Assembly: GCA_033558025.1 (NCBI GenBank)
Contig: JAUCEF010000010.1
Span: forward strand, 583,001 to 647,000
DNA from: Phytophthora sp. 'mugwort'
Taxonomy: Eukaryota; Oomycota; Peronosporomycetes; Peronosporales; Peronosporaceae
DNA: 64,000 nt
Reading direction: 5' to 3'
Shown: positions 50,634-62,800 of the stretch, in pieces
Numbering within the stretch: the stretch's first letter is position 1
Layout: each line of letters starts with the position of its first letter
Notes under the pieces: generated by a model
What the model saw: the letters and a program-made list of their open reading frames with translations, nothing else
What the model was told of the DNA's origin: nothing
The model's database searches: none
Position numbers and translations under genes: made by a program

Positions 50634-50946
50634 AAAAGGCTTGGTCACTTGATGGCAAAATGCAAAGTGATTGATTTAGGTCCTTAGTTCGCAAACTCCT
50701 TGCTACCTCTAAGCCTACAGTTCTACCTACTGGGTACACTCTACTGGATTCTCTACTGGATACTGAGTTACTTCAGCCAATCGCAGAGCGCCACGTCGAT
50801 GCCCATCTTGTACCCACAATCTTGTACCCACGTGCATCGTAATCATCGTCCCGTAATCGCCGGAGTGATTGAGGTGCCACTGAGTGAAGGTCATACCGGT
50901 ATCCTACCGGTATACAGCAGCTGCTCGAGGCGTCTCCTTGACAACA
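50634..50946 (-). repeat. 5' LTR of element D
   Basis: 313 bp. It differs from 46258-46570 at 50664 and 50776. Two TACCGGTA palindromes lie near its outer end. Confidence 0.95.
50654..50670 (-). promoter_or_regulatory. Putative oomycete Inr+FPR core promoter in LTR D
   Basis: The minus strand reads TCACTTTGCATTTTGCC, unchanged from LTR B despite a 41-bp length difference elsewhere in the LTR. It fits the oomycete Inr+FPR consensus. The next 20 bases reach the LTR end. Confidence 0.6.
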
Positions 50947-51257
50947 TTCCATGCCCTGCAGTGCCGTAAAATACTCCTTGCAGGCGACGATGTGAGCGTT
51001 TGCACCAGTGTCGAAATACGATTGACTTGAGTCATAGTCATGCTGTCGCTCAGCCCAGGCGATGTGCTCCGGCATGAACTTGTTCACCTCGCCCTCGGTT
51101 TTCGACTTCAGTAGGTAAATCTTCACATGGCAAGAAAATCTGTCCATCACAGCAAGGACAGCTGAGTACTGTGAGCCGTTACTCAGTCCTGGTATGGACA
51201 GATCTGCGAAGATCATGTCATTCATCTTCTGGATGGGCCTATCGAGCTTCTTCCTAA

Positions 51258-51968
51258 ATGGCTGCTTGCCGAAATGACAGTCTGCACAGTCGAACTTCCC
51301 GCGGCGCTAAGCATTATGCGCTTGGCCATGCCGTGATCGACCATCGGTCTGATGTACTCGGGGCATATATGAGCCAATCGCTCGTACCAGACATCAATAT
51401 CTTCGACCCATCCGTCACAGCAAAGTTTGCAATCACGCTCTGCTTCTTTACGGATTTCTTCTTGCGGCTCGCTGTGCCACTGAAAGTCCAAAATCGATGT
51501 TCATGTGTCGCGCGAATCACTTCGGTGGTGTTCTTGGCCATGCCGAATCCTCGTGTCCTGGTCCCACGACATTGTGAATCCTGATCTAGTATAAATCCGG
51601 GAGAAAACAAGTTGCATCCAGCTTGCGGGACATAAAGCACGTCTTCCAGTCGCTGTCTTCCATGCCCTGCAGTGCCGTAAAATACTCCTTGCAGGCGACG
51701 ATGTGAGCGTTTGCACCAGTGTCGAAATACGATTGACTTGAGTCATAGTCATGCTGTCGCTCAGCCCAGGCGATGTGCTCCGGCATGAACTTGTTCACCT
51801 CGCCCTCGGTTTTCGACTTCAGTAGGTAAATCTTCACATGGCAAGAAAATCTGTCCATCACAGCAAGGACAGCTGAGTACTGTGAGCCGTTACTCAGTCC
51901 TGGTATGGACAGATCTGCGAAGATCATGTCATTCATCTTCTGGATGGGCCTATCGAGCTTCTTCCTAA
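51258..51968 (-). repeat. 711-bp satellite unit variant
   Basis: This unit reads gccgaatcctcg, one A fewer than the 712 class. At 711 bp it is the only length class divisible by three. In it, the LYVPQAGCNLF motif stays in frame with the following FGMAKNTTEVIRATHEHRFW segment, which is broken or altered in other classes. It may be an independent slippage in the A run. Confidence 0.85.
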
Positions 51969-54900
51969 ATGGCTGCTTGCCGAAATGACAGTCTGCACAG
52001 TCGAACTTCCCGCGGCGCTAAGCATTATGCGCTTGGCCATGCCGTGATCGACCATCGGTCTGATGTACTCGGGGCATATATGAGCCAATCGCTCGTACCA
52101 GACATCAATATCTTCGACCCATCCGTCACAGCAAAGTTTGCAATCACGCTCTGCTTCTTTACGGATTTCTTCTTGCGGCTCGCTGTGCCACTGAAAGTCC
52201 AAAATCGATGTTCAAGTGTCGCGCGAATCACTTTGGTGTTGTTCTTGGCCATGCCGAAAATCCTCGTGTCCTGGTCCCACGACATTGTGAATCCTGATCT
52301 AGTATAAATCCGGGAGAAAACAAGTTGCATCCAGCTTGCGGGACATAAAGCACGTCTTCCAGTCGCTGTCTTCCATGCCCTGCAGTGCCGTAAAATACTC
52401 CTTGCAGGCGACGATGTGAGCGTTTGCACCAGTGTCGAAATACGATTGACTTGAGTCATAGTCATGCTGTCGCTCAGCCCAGGCGATGTGCTCCGGCATG
52501 AACTTGTTCACCTCGCCCTCGGTTTTCGACTTCAGTAGGTAAATCTTCACATGGCAAGAAAATCTGTCCATCACAGCAAGGACAGCTGAGTACTGTGAGC
52601 CGTTACTCAGTCCTGGTATGGACAGATCTGCGAAGATCATGTCATTCATCTTCTGGATGGGCCTATCGAGCTTCTTCCTAAATGGCTGCTTGCCGAAATG
52701 ACAGTCTGCACAGTCGAACTTCCCGCGGCGCTAAGCATTATGCGCTTGGCCATGCCGTGATCGACCATCGGTCTGATGTACTCGGGGCATATATGAGCCA
52801 ATCGCTCGTACCAGACATCAATATCTTCGACCCATCCGTCACAGCAAAGTTTGCAATCACGCTCTGCTTCTTTACGGATTTCTTCTTGCGGCTCGCTGTG
52901 CCACTGAAAGTCCAAAATCGATGTTCATGTGTCGCGCGAATCACTTCGGTGGTGTTCTTGGCCATGCCGAAATCCTCGTGTCCTGGTCCCACGACATTGT
53001 GAATCCTGATCTAGTATAAATCCGGGAGAAAACAAGTTGCATCCAGCTTGCGGGACATAAAGCACGTCTTCCAGTCGCTGTCTTCCATGCCCTGCAGTGC
53101 CGTAAAATACTCCTTGCAGGCGACGATGTGAGCGTTTGCACCAGTGTCGAAATACGATTGACTTGAGTCATAGTCATGCTGTCGCTCAGCCCAGGCGATG
53201 TGCTCCGGCATGAACTTGTTCACCTCGCCCTCGGTTTTCGACTTCAGTAGGTAAATCTTCACATGGCAAGAAAATCTGTCCATCACAGCAAGGACAGCTG
53301 AGTACTGTGAGCCGTTACTCAGTCCTGGTATGGACAGATCTGCGAAGATCATGTCATTCATCTTCTGGATGGGCCTATCGAGCTTCTTCCTAAATGGCTG
53401 CTTGCCGAAATGACAGTCTGCACAGTCGAACTTCCCGCGGCGCTAAGCATTATGCGCTTGGCCATGCCGTGATCGACCATCGGTCTGATGTACTCGGGGC
53501 ATATATGAGCCAATCGCTCGTACCAGACATCAATATCTTCGACCCATCCGTCACAGCAAAGTTTGCAATCACGCTCTGCTTCTTTACGGATTTCTTCTTG
53601 CGGCTCGCTGTGCCACTGAAAGTCCAAAATCGATGTTCAAGTGTCGCGCGAATCACTTTGGTGTTGTTCTTGGCCATGCCGAAAATCCTCGTGTCCTGGT
53701 CCCACGACATTGTGAATCCTGATCTAGTATAAATCCGGGAGAAAACAAGTTGCATCCAGCTTGCGGGACATAAAGCACGTCTTCCAGTCGCTGTCTTCCA
53801 TGCCCTGCAGTGCCGTAAAATACTCCTTGCAGGCGACGATGTGAGCGTTTGCACCAGTGTCGAAATACGATTGACTTGAGTCATAGTCATGCTGTCGCTC
53901 AGCCCAGGCGATGTGCTCCGGCATGAACTTGTTCACCTCGCCCTCGGTTTTCGACTTCAGTAGGTAAATCTTCACATGGCAAGAAAATCTGTCCATCACA
54001 GCAAGGACAGCTGAGTACTGTGAGCCGTTACTCAGTCCTGGTATGGACAGATCTGCGAAGATCATGTCATTCATCTTCTGGATGGGCCTATCGAGCTTCT
54101 TCCTAAATGGCTGCTTGCCGAAATGACAGTCTGCACAGTCGAACTTCCCGCGGCGCTAAGCATTATGCGCTTGGCCATGCCGTGATCGACCATCGGTCTG
54201 ATGTACTCGGGGCATATATGAGCCAATCGCTCGTACCAGACATCAATATCTTCGACCCATCCGTCACAGCAAAGTTTGCAATCACGCTCTGCTTCTTTAC
54301 GGATTTCTTCTTGCGGCTCGCTGTGCCACTGAAAGTCCAAAATCGATGTTCAAGTGTCGCGCGAATCACTTTGGTGTTGTTCTTGGCCATGCCGAAAATC
54401 CTCGTGTCCTGGTCCCACGACATTGTGAATCCTGATCTAGTATAAATCCGGGAGAAAACAAGTTGCATCCAGCTTGCGGGACATAAAGCACGTCTTCCAG
54501 TCGCTGTCTTCCATGCCCTGCAGTGCCGTAAAATACTCCTTGCAGGCGACGATGTGAGCGTTTGCACCAGTGTCGAAATACGATTGACTTGAGTCATAGT
54601 CATGCTGTCGCTCAGCCCAGGCGATGTGCTCCGGCATGAACTTGTTCACCTCGCCCTCGGTTTTCGACTTCAGTAGGTAAATCTTCACATGGCAAGAAAA
54701 TCTGTCCATCACAGCAAGGACAGCTGAGTACTGTGAGCCGTTACTCAGTCCTGGTATGGACAGATCTGCGAAGATCATGTCATTCATCTTCTGGATGGGC
54801 CTATCGAGCTTCTTCCTAAATGGCTGCTTGCCGAAATGACAGTCTGCACAGTCGAACTTCCCGCGGCGCTAAGCATTATGCGCTTGGCCATGCCGTGATC

Positions 54901-57900
54901 GACCATCGGTCTGATGTACTCGGGGCATATATGAGCCAATCGCTCGTACCAGACATCAATATCTTCGACCCATCCGTCACAGCAAAGTTTGCAATCACGC
55001 TCTGCTTCTTTACGGATTTCTTCTTGCGGCTCGCTGTGCCACTGAAAGTCCAAAATCGATGTTCAAGTGTCGCGCGAATCACTTTGGTGTTGTTCTTGGC
55101 CATGCCGAAATCCTCGTGTCCTGGTCCCACGACATTGTGAATCCTGATCTAGTATAAATCCGGGAGAAAACAAGTTGCATCCAGCTTGCGGGACATAAAG
55201 CACGTCTTCCAGTCGCTGTCTTCCATGCCCTGCAGTGCCGTAAAATACTCCTTGCAGGCGACGATGTGAGCGTTTGCACCAGTGTCGAAATACGATTGAC
55301 TTGAGTCATAGTCATGCTGTCGCTCAGCCCAGGCGATGTGCTCCGGCATGAACTTGTTCACCTCGCCCTCGGTTTTCGACTTCAGTAGGTAAATCTTCAC
55401 ATGGCAAGAAAATCTGTCCATCACAGCAAGGACAGCTGAGTACTGTGAGCCGTTACTCAGTCCTGGTATGGACAGATCTGCGAAGATCATGTCATTCATC
55501 TTCTGGATGGGCCTATCGAGCTTCTTCCTAAATGGCTGCTTGCCGAAATGACAGTCTGCACAGTCGAACTTCCCGCGGCGCTAAGCATTATGCGCTTGGC
55601 CATGCCGTGATCGACCATCGGTCTGATGTACTCGGGGCATATATGAGCCAATCGCTCGTACCAGACATCAATATCTTCGACCCATCCGTCACAGCAAAGT
55701 TTGCAATCACGCTCTGCTTCTTTACGGATTTCTTCTTGCGGCTCGCTGTGCCACTGAAAGTCCAAAATCGATGTTCATGTGTCGCGCGAATCACTTCGGT
55801 GGTGTTCTTGGCCATGCCGAAATCCTCGTGTCCTGGTCCCACGACATTGTGAATCCTGATCTAGTATAAATCCGGGAGAAAACAAGTTGCATCCAGCTTG
55901 CGGGACATAAAGCACGTCTTCCAGTCGCTGTCTTCCATGCCCTGCAGTGCCGTAAAATACTCCTTGCAGGCGACGATGTGAGCGTTTGCACCAGTGTCGA
56001 AATACGATTGACTTGAGTCATAGTCATGCTGTCGCTCAGCCCAGGCGATGTGCTCCGGCATGAACTTGTTCACCTCGCCCTCGGTTTTCGACTTCAGTAG
56101 GTAAATCTTCACATGGCAAGAAAATCTGTCCATCACAGCAAGGACAGCTGAGTACTGTGAGCCGTTACTCAGTCCTGGTATGGACAGATCTGCGAAGATC
56201 ATGTCATTCATCTTCTGGATGGGCCTATCGAGCTTCTTCCTAAATGGCTGCTTGCCGAAATGACAGTCTGCACAGTCGAACTTCCCGCGGCGCTAAGCAT
56301 TATGCGCTTGGCCATGCCGTGATCGACCATCGGTCTGATGTACTCGGGGCATATATGAGCCAATCGCTCGTACCAGACATCAATATCTTCGACCCATCCG
56401 TCACAGCAAAGTTTGCAATCACGCTCTGCTTCTTTACGGATTTCTTCTTGCGGCTCGCTGTGCCACTGAAAGTCCAAAATCGATGTTCATGTGTCGCGCG
56501 AATCACTTCGGTGGTGTTCTTGGCCATGCCGAAATCCTCGTGTCCTGGTCCCACGACATTGTGAATCCTGATCTAGTATAAATCCGGGAGAAAACAAGTT
56601 GCATCCAGCTTGCGGGACATAAAGCACGTCTTCCAGTCGCTGTCTTCCATGCCCTGCAGTGCCGTAAAATACTCCTTGCAGGCGACGATGTGAGCGTTTG
56701 CACCAGTGTCGAAATACGATTGACTTGAGTCATAGTCATGCTGTCGCTCAGCCCAGGCGATGTGCTCCGGCATGAACTTGTTCACCTCGCCCTCGGTTTT
56801 CGACTTCAGTAGGTAAATCTTCACATGGCAAGAAAATCTGTCCATCACAGCAAGGACAGCTGAGTACTGTGAGCCGTTACTCAGTCCTGGTATGGACAGA
56901 TCTGCGAAGATCATGTCATTCATCTTCTGGATGGGCCTATCGAGCTTCTTCCTAAATGGCTGCTTGCCGAAATGACAGTCTGCACAGTCGAACTTCCCGC
57001 GGCGCTAAGCATTATGCGCTTGGCCATGCCGTGATCGACCATCGGTCTGATGTACTCGGGGCATATATGAGCCAATCGCTCGTACCAGACATCAATATCT
57101 TCGACCCATCCGTCACAGCAAAGTTTGCAATCACGCTCTGCTTCTTTACGGATTTCTTCTTGCGGCTCGCTGTGCCACTGAAAGTCCAAAATCGATGTTC
57201 AAGTGTCGCGCGAATCACTTTGGTGTTGTTCTTGGCCATGCCGAAAATCCTCGTGTCCTGGTCCCACGACATTGTGAATCCTGATCTAGTATAAATCCGG
57301 GAGAAAACAAGTTGCATCCAGCTTGCGGGACATAAAGCACGTCTTCCAGTCGCTGTCTTCCATGCCCTGCAGTGCCGTAAAATACTCCTTGCAGGCGACG
57401 ATGTGAGCGTTTGCACCAGTGTCGAAATACGATTGACTTGAGTCATAGTCATGCTGTCGCTCAGCCCAGGCGATGTGCTCCGGCATGAACTTGTTCACCT
57501 CGCCCTCGGTTTTCGACTTCAGTAGGTAAATCTTCACATGGCAAGAAAATCTGTCCATCACAGCAAGGACAGCTGAGTACTGTGAGCCGTTACTCAGTCC
57601 TGGTATGGACAGATCTGCGAAGATCATGTCATTCATCTTCTGGATGGGCCTATCGAGCTTCTTCCTAAATGGCTGCTTGCCGAAATGACAGTCTGCACAG
57701 TCGAACTTCCCGCGGCGCTAAGCATTATGCGCTTGGCCATGCCGTGATCGACCATCGGTCTGATGTACTCGGGGCATATATGAGCCAATCGCTCGTACCA
57801 GACATCAATATCTTCGACCCATCCGTCACAGCAAAGTTTGCAATCACGCTCTGCTTCTTTACGGATTTCTTCTTGCGGCTCGCTGTGCCACTGAAAGTCC

Positions 57901-59092
57901 AAAATCGATGTTCATGTGTCGCGCGAATCACTTCGGTGGTGTTCTTGGCCATGCCGAAATCCTCGTGTCCTGGTCCCACGACATTGTGAATCCTGATCTA
58001 GTATAAATCCGGGAGAAAACAAGTTGCATCCAGCTTGCGGGACATAAAGCACGTCTTCCAGTCGCTGTCTTCCATGCCCTGCAGTGCCGTAAAATACTCC
58101 TTGCAGGCGACGATGTGAGCGTTTGCACCAGTGTCGAAATACGATTGACTTGAGTCATAGTCATGCTGTCGCTCAGCCCAGGCGATGTGCTCCGGCATGA
58201 ACTTGTTCACCTCGCCCTCGGTTTTCGACTTCAGTAGGTAAATCTTCACATGGCAAGAAAATCTGTCCATCACAGCAAGGACAGCTGAGTACTGTGAGCC
58301 GTTACTCAGTCCTGGTATGGACAGATCTGCGAAGATCATGTCATTCATCTTCTGGATGGGCCTATCGAGCTTCTTCCTAAATGGCTGCTTGCCGAAATGA
58401 CAGTCTGCACAGTCGAACTTCCCGCGGCGCTAAGCATTATGCGCTTGGCCATGCCGTGATCGACCATCGGTCTGATGTACTCGGGGCATATATGAGCCAA
58501 TCGCTCGTACCAGACATCAATATCTTCGACCCATCCGTCACAGCAAAGTTTGCAATCACGCTCTGCTTCTTTACGGATTTCTTCTTGCGGCTCGCTGTGC
58601 CACTGAAAGTCCAAAATCGATGTTCATGTGTCGCGCGAATCACTTCGGTGGTGTTCTTGGCCATGCCGAAATCCTCGTGTCCTGGTCCCACGACATTGTG
58701 AATCCTGATCTAGTATAAATCCGGGAGAAAACAAGTTGCATCCAGCTTGCGGGACATAAAGCACGTCTTCCAGTCGCTGTCTTCCATGCCCTGCAGTGCC
58801 GTAAAATACTCCTTGCAGGCGACGATGTGAGCGTTTGCACCAGTGTCGAAATACGATTGACTTGAGTCATAGTCATGCTGTCGCTCAGCCCAGGCGATGT
58901 GCTCCGGCATGAACTTGTTCACCTCGCCCTCGGTTTTCGACTTCAGTAGGTAAATCTTCACATGGCAAGAAAATCTGTCCATCACAGCAAGGACAGCTGA
59001 GTACTGTGAGCCGTTACTCAGTCCTGGTATGGACAGATCTGCGAAGATCATGTCATTCATCTTCTGGATGGGCCTATCGAGCTTCTTCCTAA

Positions 59093-59803
59093 ATGGCTGC
59101 TTGCCGAAATGACAGTCTGCACAGTCGAACTTCCCGCGGCGCTAAGCATTATGCGCTTGGCCATGCCGTGATCGACCATCGGTCTGATGTACTCGGGGCA
59201 TATATGAGCCAATCGCTCGTACCAGACATCAATATCTTCGACCCATCCGTCACAGCAAAGTTTGCAATCACGCTCTGCTTCTTTACGGATTTCTTCTTGC
59301 GGCTCGCTGTGCCACTGAAAGTCCAAAATCGATGTTCATGTGTCGCGCGAATCACTTCGGTGGTGTTCTTGGCCATGCCGAAATCCTCGTGTCCTGGTCC
59401 CACGACATTGTGAATCCTGATCTAGTATAAATCCGGGAGAAAACAAGTTGCATCCAGCTTGCGGGACATAAAGCACGTCTTCCAGTCGCTGTCTTCCATG
59501 CCCTGCAGTGCCGTAAAATACTCCTTGCAGGCGACGATGTGAGCGTTTGCACCAGTGTCGAAATACGATTGACTTGAGTCATAGTCATGCTGTCGCTCAG
59601 CCCAGGCGATGTGCTCCGGCATGAACTTGTTCACCTCGCCCTCGGTTTTCGACTTCAGTAGGTAAATCTTCACATGGCAAGAAAATCTGTCCATCACAGC
59701 AAGGACAGCTGAGTACTGTGAGCCGTTACTCAGTCCTGGTATGGAAGATCTGCGAAGATCATGTCATTCATCTTCTGGATGGGCCTATCGAGCTTCTTCC
59801 TAA
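59093..59803 (-). repeat. Satellite unit with a private 1-bp deletion
   Basis: The sequence reads ggtatggaagatc near 59741 where other units read ggtatggacagatc, a loss of one C. It removes the usual start of the integrase-protease junction frame. It is unique in the window and so arose after the last local duplication. Confidence 0.85.
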
Positions 59804-62800
59804 ATGGCTGCTTGCCGAAATGACAGTCTGCACAGTCGAACTTCCCGCGGCGCTAAGCATTATGCGCTTGGCCATGCCGTGATCGACCATCGGTCTGATG
59901 TACTCGGGGCATATATGAGCCAATCGCTCGTACCAGACATCAATATCTTCGACCCATCCGTCACAGCAAAGTTTGCAATCACGCTCTGCTTCTTTACGGA
60001 TTTCTTCTTGCGGCTCGCTGTGCCACTGAAAGTCCAAAATCGATGTTCAAGTGTCGCGCGAATCACTTTGGTGTTGTTCTTGGCCATGCCGAAAATCCTC
60101 GTGTCCTGGTCCCACGACATTGTGAATCCTGATCTAGTATAAATCCGGGAGAAAACAAGTTGCATCCAGCTTGCGGGACATAAAGCACGTCTTCCAGTCG
60201 CTGTCTTCCATGCCCTGCAGTGCCGTAAAATACTCCTTGCAGGCGACGATGTGAGCGTTTGCACCAGTGTCGAAATACGATTGACTTGAGTCATAGTCAT
60301 GCTGTCGCTCAGCCCAGGCGATGTGCTCCGGCATGAACTTGTTCACCTCGCCCTCGGTTTTCGACTTCAGTAGGTAAATCTTCACATGGCAAGAAAATCT
60401 GTCCATCACAGCAAGGACAGCTGAGTACTGTGAGCCGTTACTCAGTCCTGGTATGGACAGATCTGCGAAGATCATGTCATTCATCTTCTGGATGGGCCTA
60501 TCGAGCTTCTTCCTAAATGGCTGCTTGCCGAAATGACAGTCTGCACAGTCGAACTTCCCGCGGCGCTAAGCATTATGCGCTTGGCCATGCCGTGATCGAC
60601 CATCGGTCTGATGTACTCGGGGCATATATGAGCCAATCGCTCGTACCAGACATCAATATCTTCGACCCATCCGTCACAGCAAAGTTTGCAATCACGCTCT
60701 GCTTCTTTACGGATTTCTTCTTGCGGCTCGCTGTGCCACTGAAAGTCCAAAATCGATGTTCATGTGTCGCGCGAATCACTTCGGTGGTGTTCTTGGCCAT
60801 GCCGAAATCCTCGTGTCCTGGTCCCACGACATTGTGAATCCTGATCTAGTATAAATCCGGGAGAAAACAAGTTGCATCCAGCTTGCGGGACATAAAGCAC
60901 GTCTTCCAGTCGCTGTCTTCCATGCCCTGCAGTGCCGTAAAATACTCCTTGCAGGCGACGATGTGAGCGTTTGCACCAGTGTCGAAATACGATTGACTTG
61001 AGTCATAGTCATGCTGTCGCTCAGCCCAGGCGATGTGCTCCGGCATGAACTTGTTCACCTCGCCCTCGGTTTTCGACTTCAGTAGGTAAATCTTCACATG
61101 GCAAGAAAATCTGTCCATCACAGCAAGGACAGCTGAGTACTGTGAGCCGTTACTCAGTCCTGGTATGGACAGATCTGCGAAGATCATGTCATTCATCTTC
61201 TGGATGGGCCTATCGAGCTTCTTCCTAAATGGCTGCTTGCCGAAATGACAGTCTGCACAGTCGAACTTCCCGCGGCGCTAAGCATTATGCGCTTGGCCAT
61301 GCCGTGATCGACCATCGGTCTGATGTACTCGGGGCATATATGAGCCAATCGCACGTACCAGACATCAATATCTTCGACCCATCCGTCACAGCAAAGTTTG
61401 CAATCACGCTCTGCTTCTTTACGGATTTCTTCTTGCGGCTCGCTGTGCCACTGAAAGTCCAAAATCGATGTTCATGTGTCGCGCGAATCACTTCGGTGGT
61501 GTTCTTGGCCATGCCGAAATCCTCGTGTCCTGGTCCCACGACATTGTGAATCCTGATCTAGTATAAATCCGGGAGAAAACAAGTTGCATCCAGCTTGCGG
61601 GACATAAAGCACGTCTTCCAGTCGCTGTCTTCCATGCCCTGCAGTGCCGTAAAATACTCCTTGCAGGCGACGATGTGAGCGTTTGCACCAGTGTCGAAAT
61701 ACGATTGACTTGAGTCATAGTCATGCTGTCGCTCAGCCCAGGCGATGTGCTCCGGCATGAACTTGTTCACCTCGCCCTCGGTTTTCGACTTCAGTAGGTA
61801 AATCTTCACATGGCAAGAAAATCTGTCCATCACAGCAAGGACAGCTGAGTACTGTGAGCCGTTACTCAGTCCTGGTATGGACAGATCTGCGAAGATCATG
61901 TCATTCATCTTCTGGATGGGCCTATCGAGCTTCTTCCTAAATGGCTGCTTGCCGAAATGACAGTCTGCACAGTCGAACTTCCCGCGGCGCTAAGCATTAT
62001 GCGCTTGGCCATGCCGTGATCGACCATCGGTCTGATGTACTCGGGGCATATATGAGCCAATCGCTCGTACCAGACATCAATATCTTCGACCCATCCGTCA
62101 CAGCAAAGTTTGCAATCACGCTCTGCTTCTTTACGGATTTCTTCTTGCGGCTCGCTGTGCCACTGAAAGTCCAAAATCGATGTTCATGTGTCGCGCGAAT
62201 CACTTCGGTGGTGTTCTTGGCCATGCCGAAAATCCTCGTGTCCTGGTCCCACGACATTGTGAATCCTGATCTAGTATAAATCCGGGAGAAAACAAGTTGC
62301 ATCCAGCTTGCGGGACATAAAGCACGTCTTCCAGTCGCTGTCTTCCATGCCCTGCAGTGCCGTAAAATACTCCTTGCAGGCGACGATGTGAGCGTTTGCA
62401 CCAGTGTCGAAATACGATTGACTTGAGTCATAGTCATGCTGTCGCTCAGCCCAGGCGATGTGCTCCGGCATGAACTTGTTCACCTCGCCCTCGGTTTTCG
62501 ACTTCAGTAGGTAAATCTTCACATGGCAAGAAAATCTGTCCATCACAGCAAGGACAGCTGAGTACTGTGAGCCGTTACTCAGTCCTGGTATGGACAGATC
62601 TGCGAAGATCATGTCATTCATCTTCTGGATGGGCCTATCGAGCTTCTTCCTAAATGGCTGCTTGCCGAAATGACAGTCTGCACAGTCGAACTTCCCGCGG
62701 CGCTAAGCATTATGCGCTTGGCCATGCCGTGATCGACCATCGGTCTGATGTACTCGGGGCATATATGAGCCAATCGCTCGTACCAGACATCAATATCTTC

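Larger units (their letters stand above)
46258..50946 (-). mobile_element. Ty1/copia LTR retrotransposon D (family 2)
   Basis: A 4,689-bp element on the minus strand with two 313-bp LTRs differing at two positions (46288/50664 and 46400/50776), PBS, a frameshifted Gag-Pol gene, purine tract and TTCCA duplications. It is the same family as B, but its LTRs are 41 bp shorter because of an internal length difference. By LTR divergence it is the oldest of the four, though still young. Confidence 0.97.

Noticed and set aside
5000..50946. tRNA or rRNA genes, or an envelope gene downstream of pol
   Set aside because: No cloverleaf-like or rRNA sequence was recognised, and there is no space between the RNase H end and the 3' LTR in any element.
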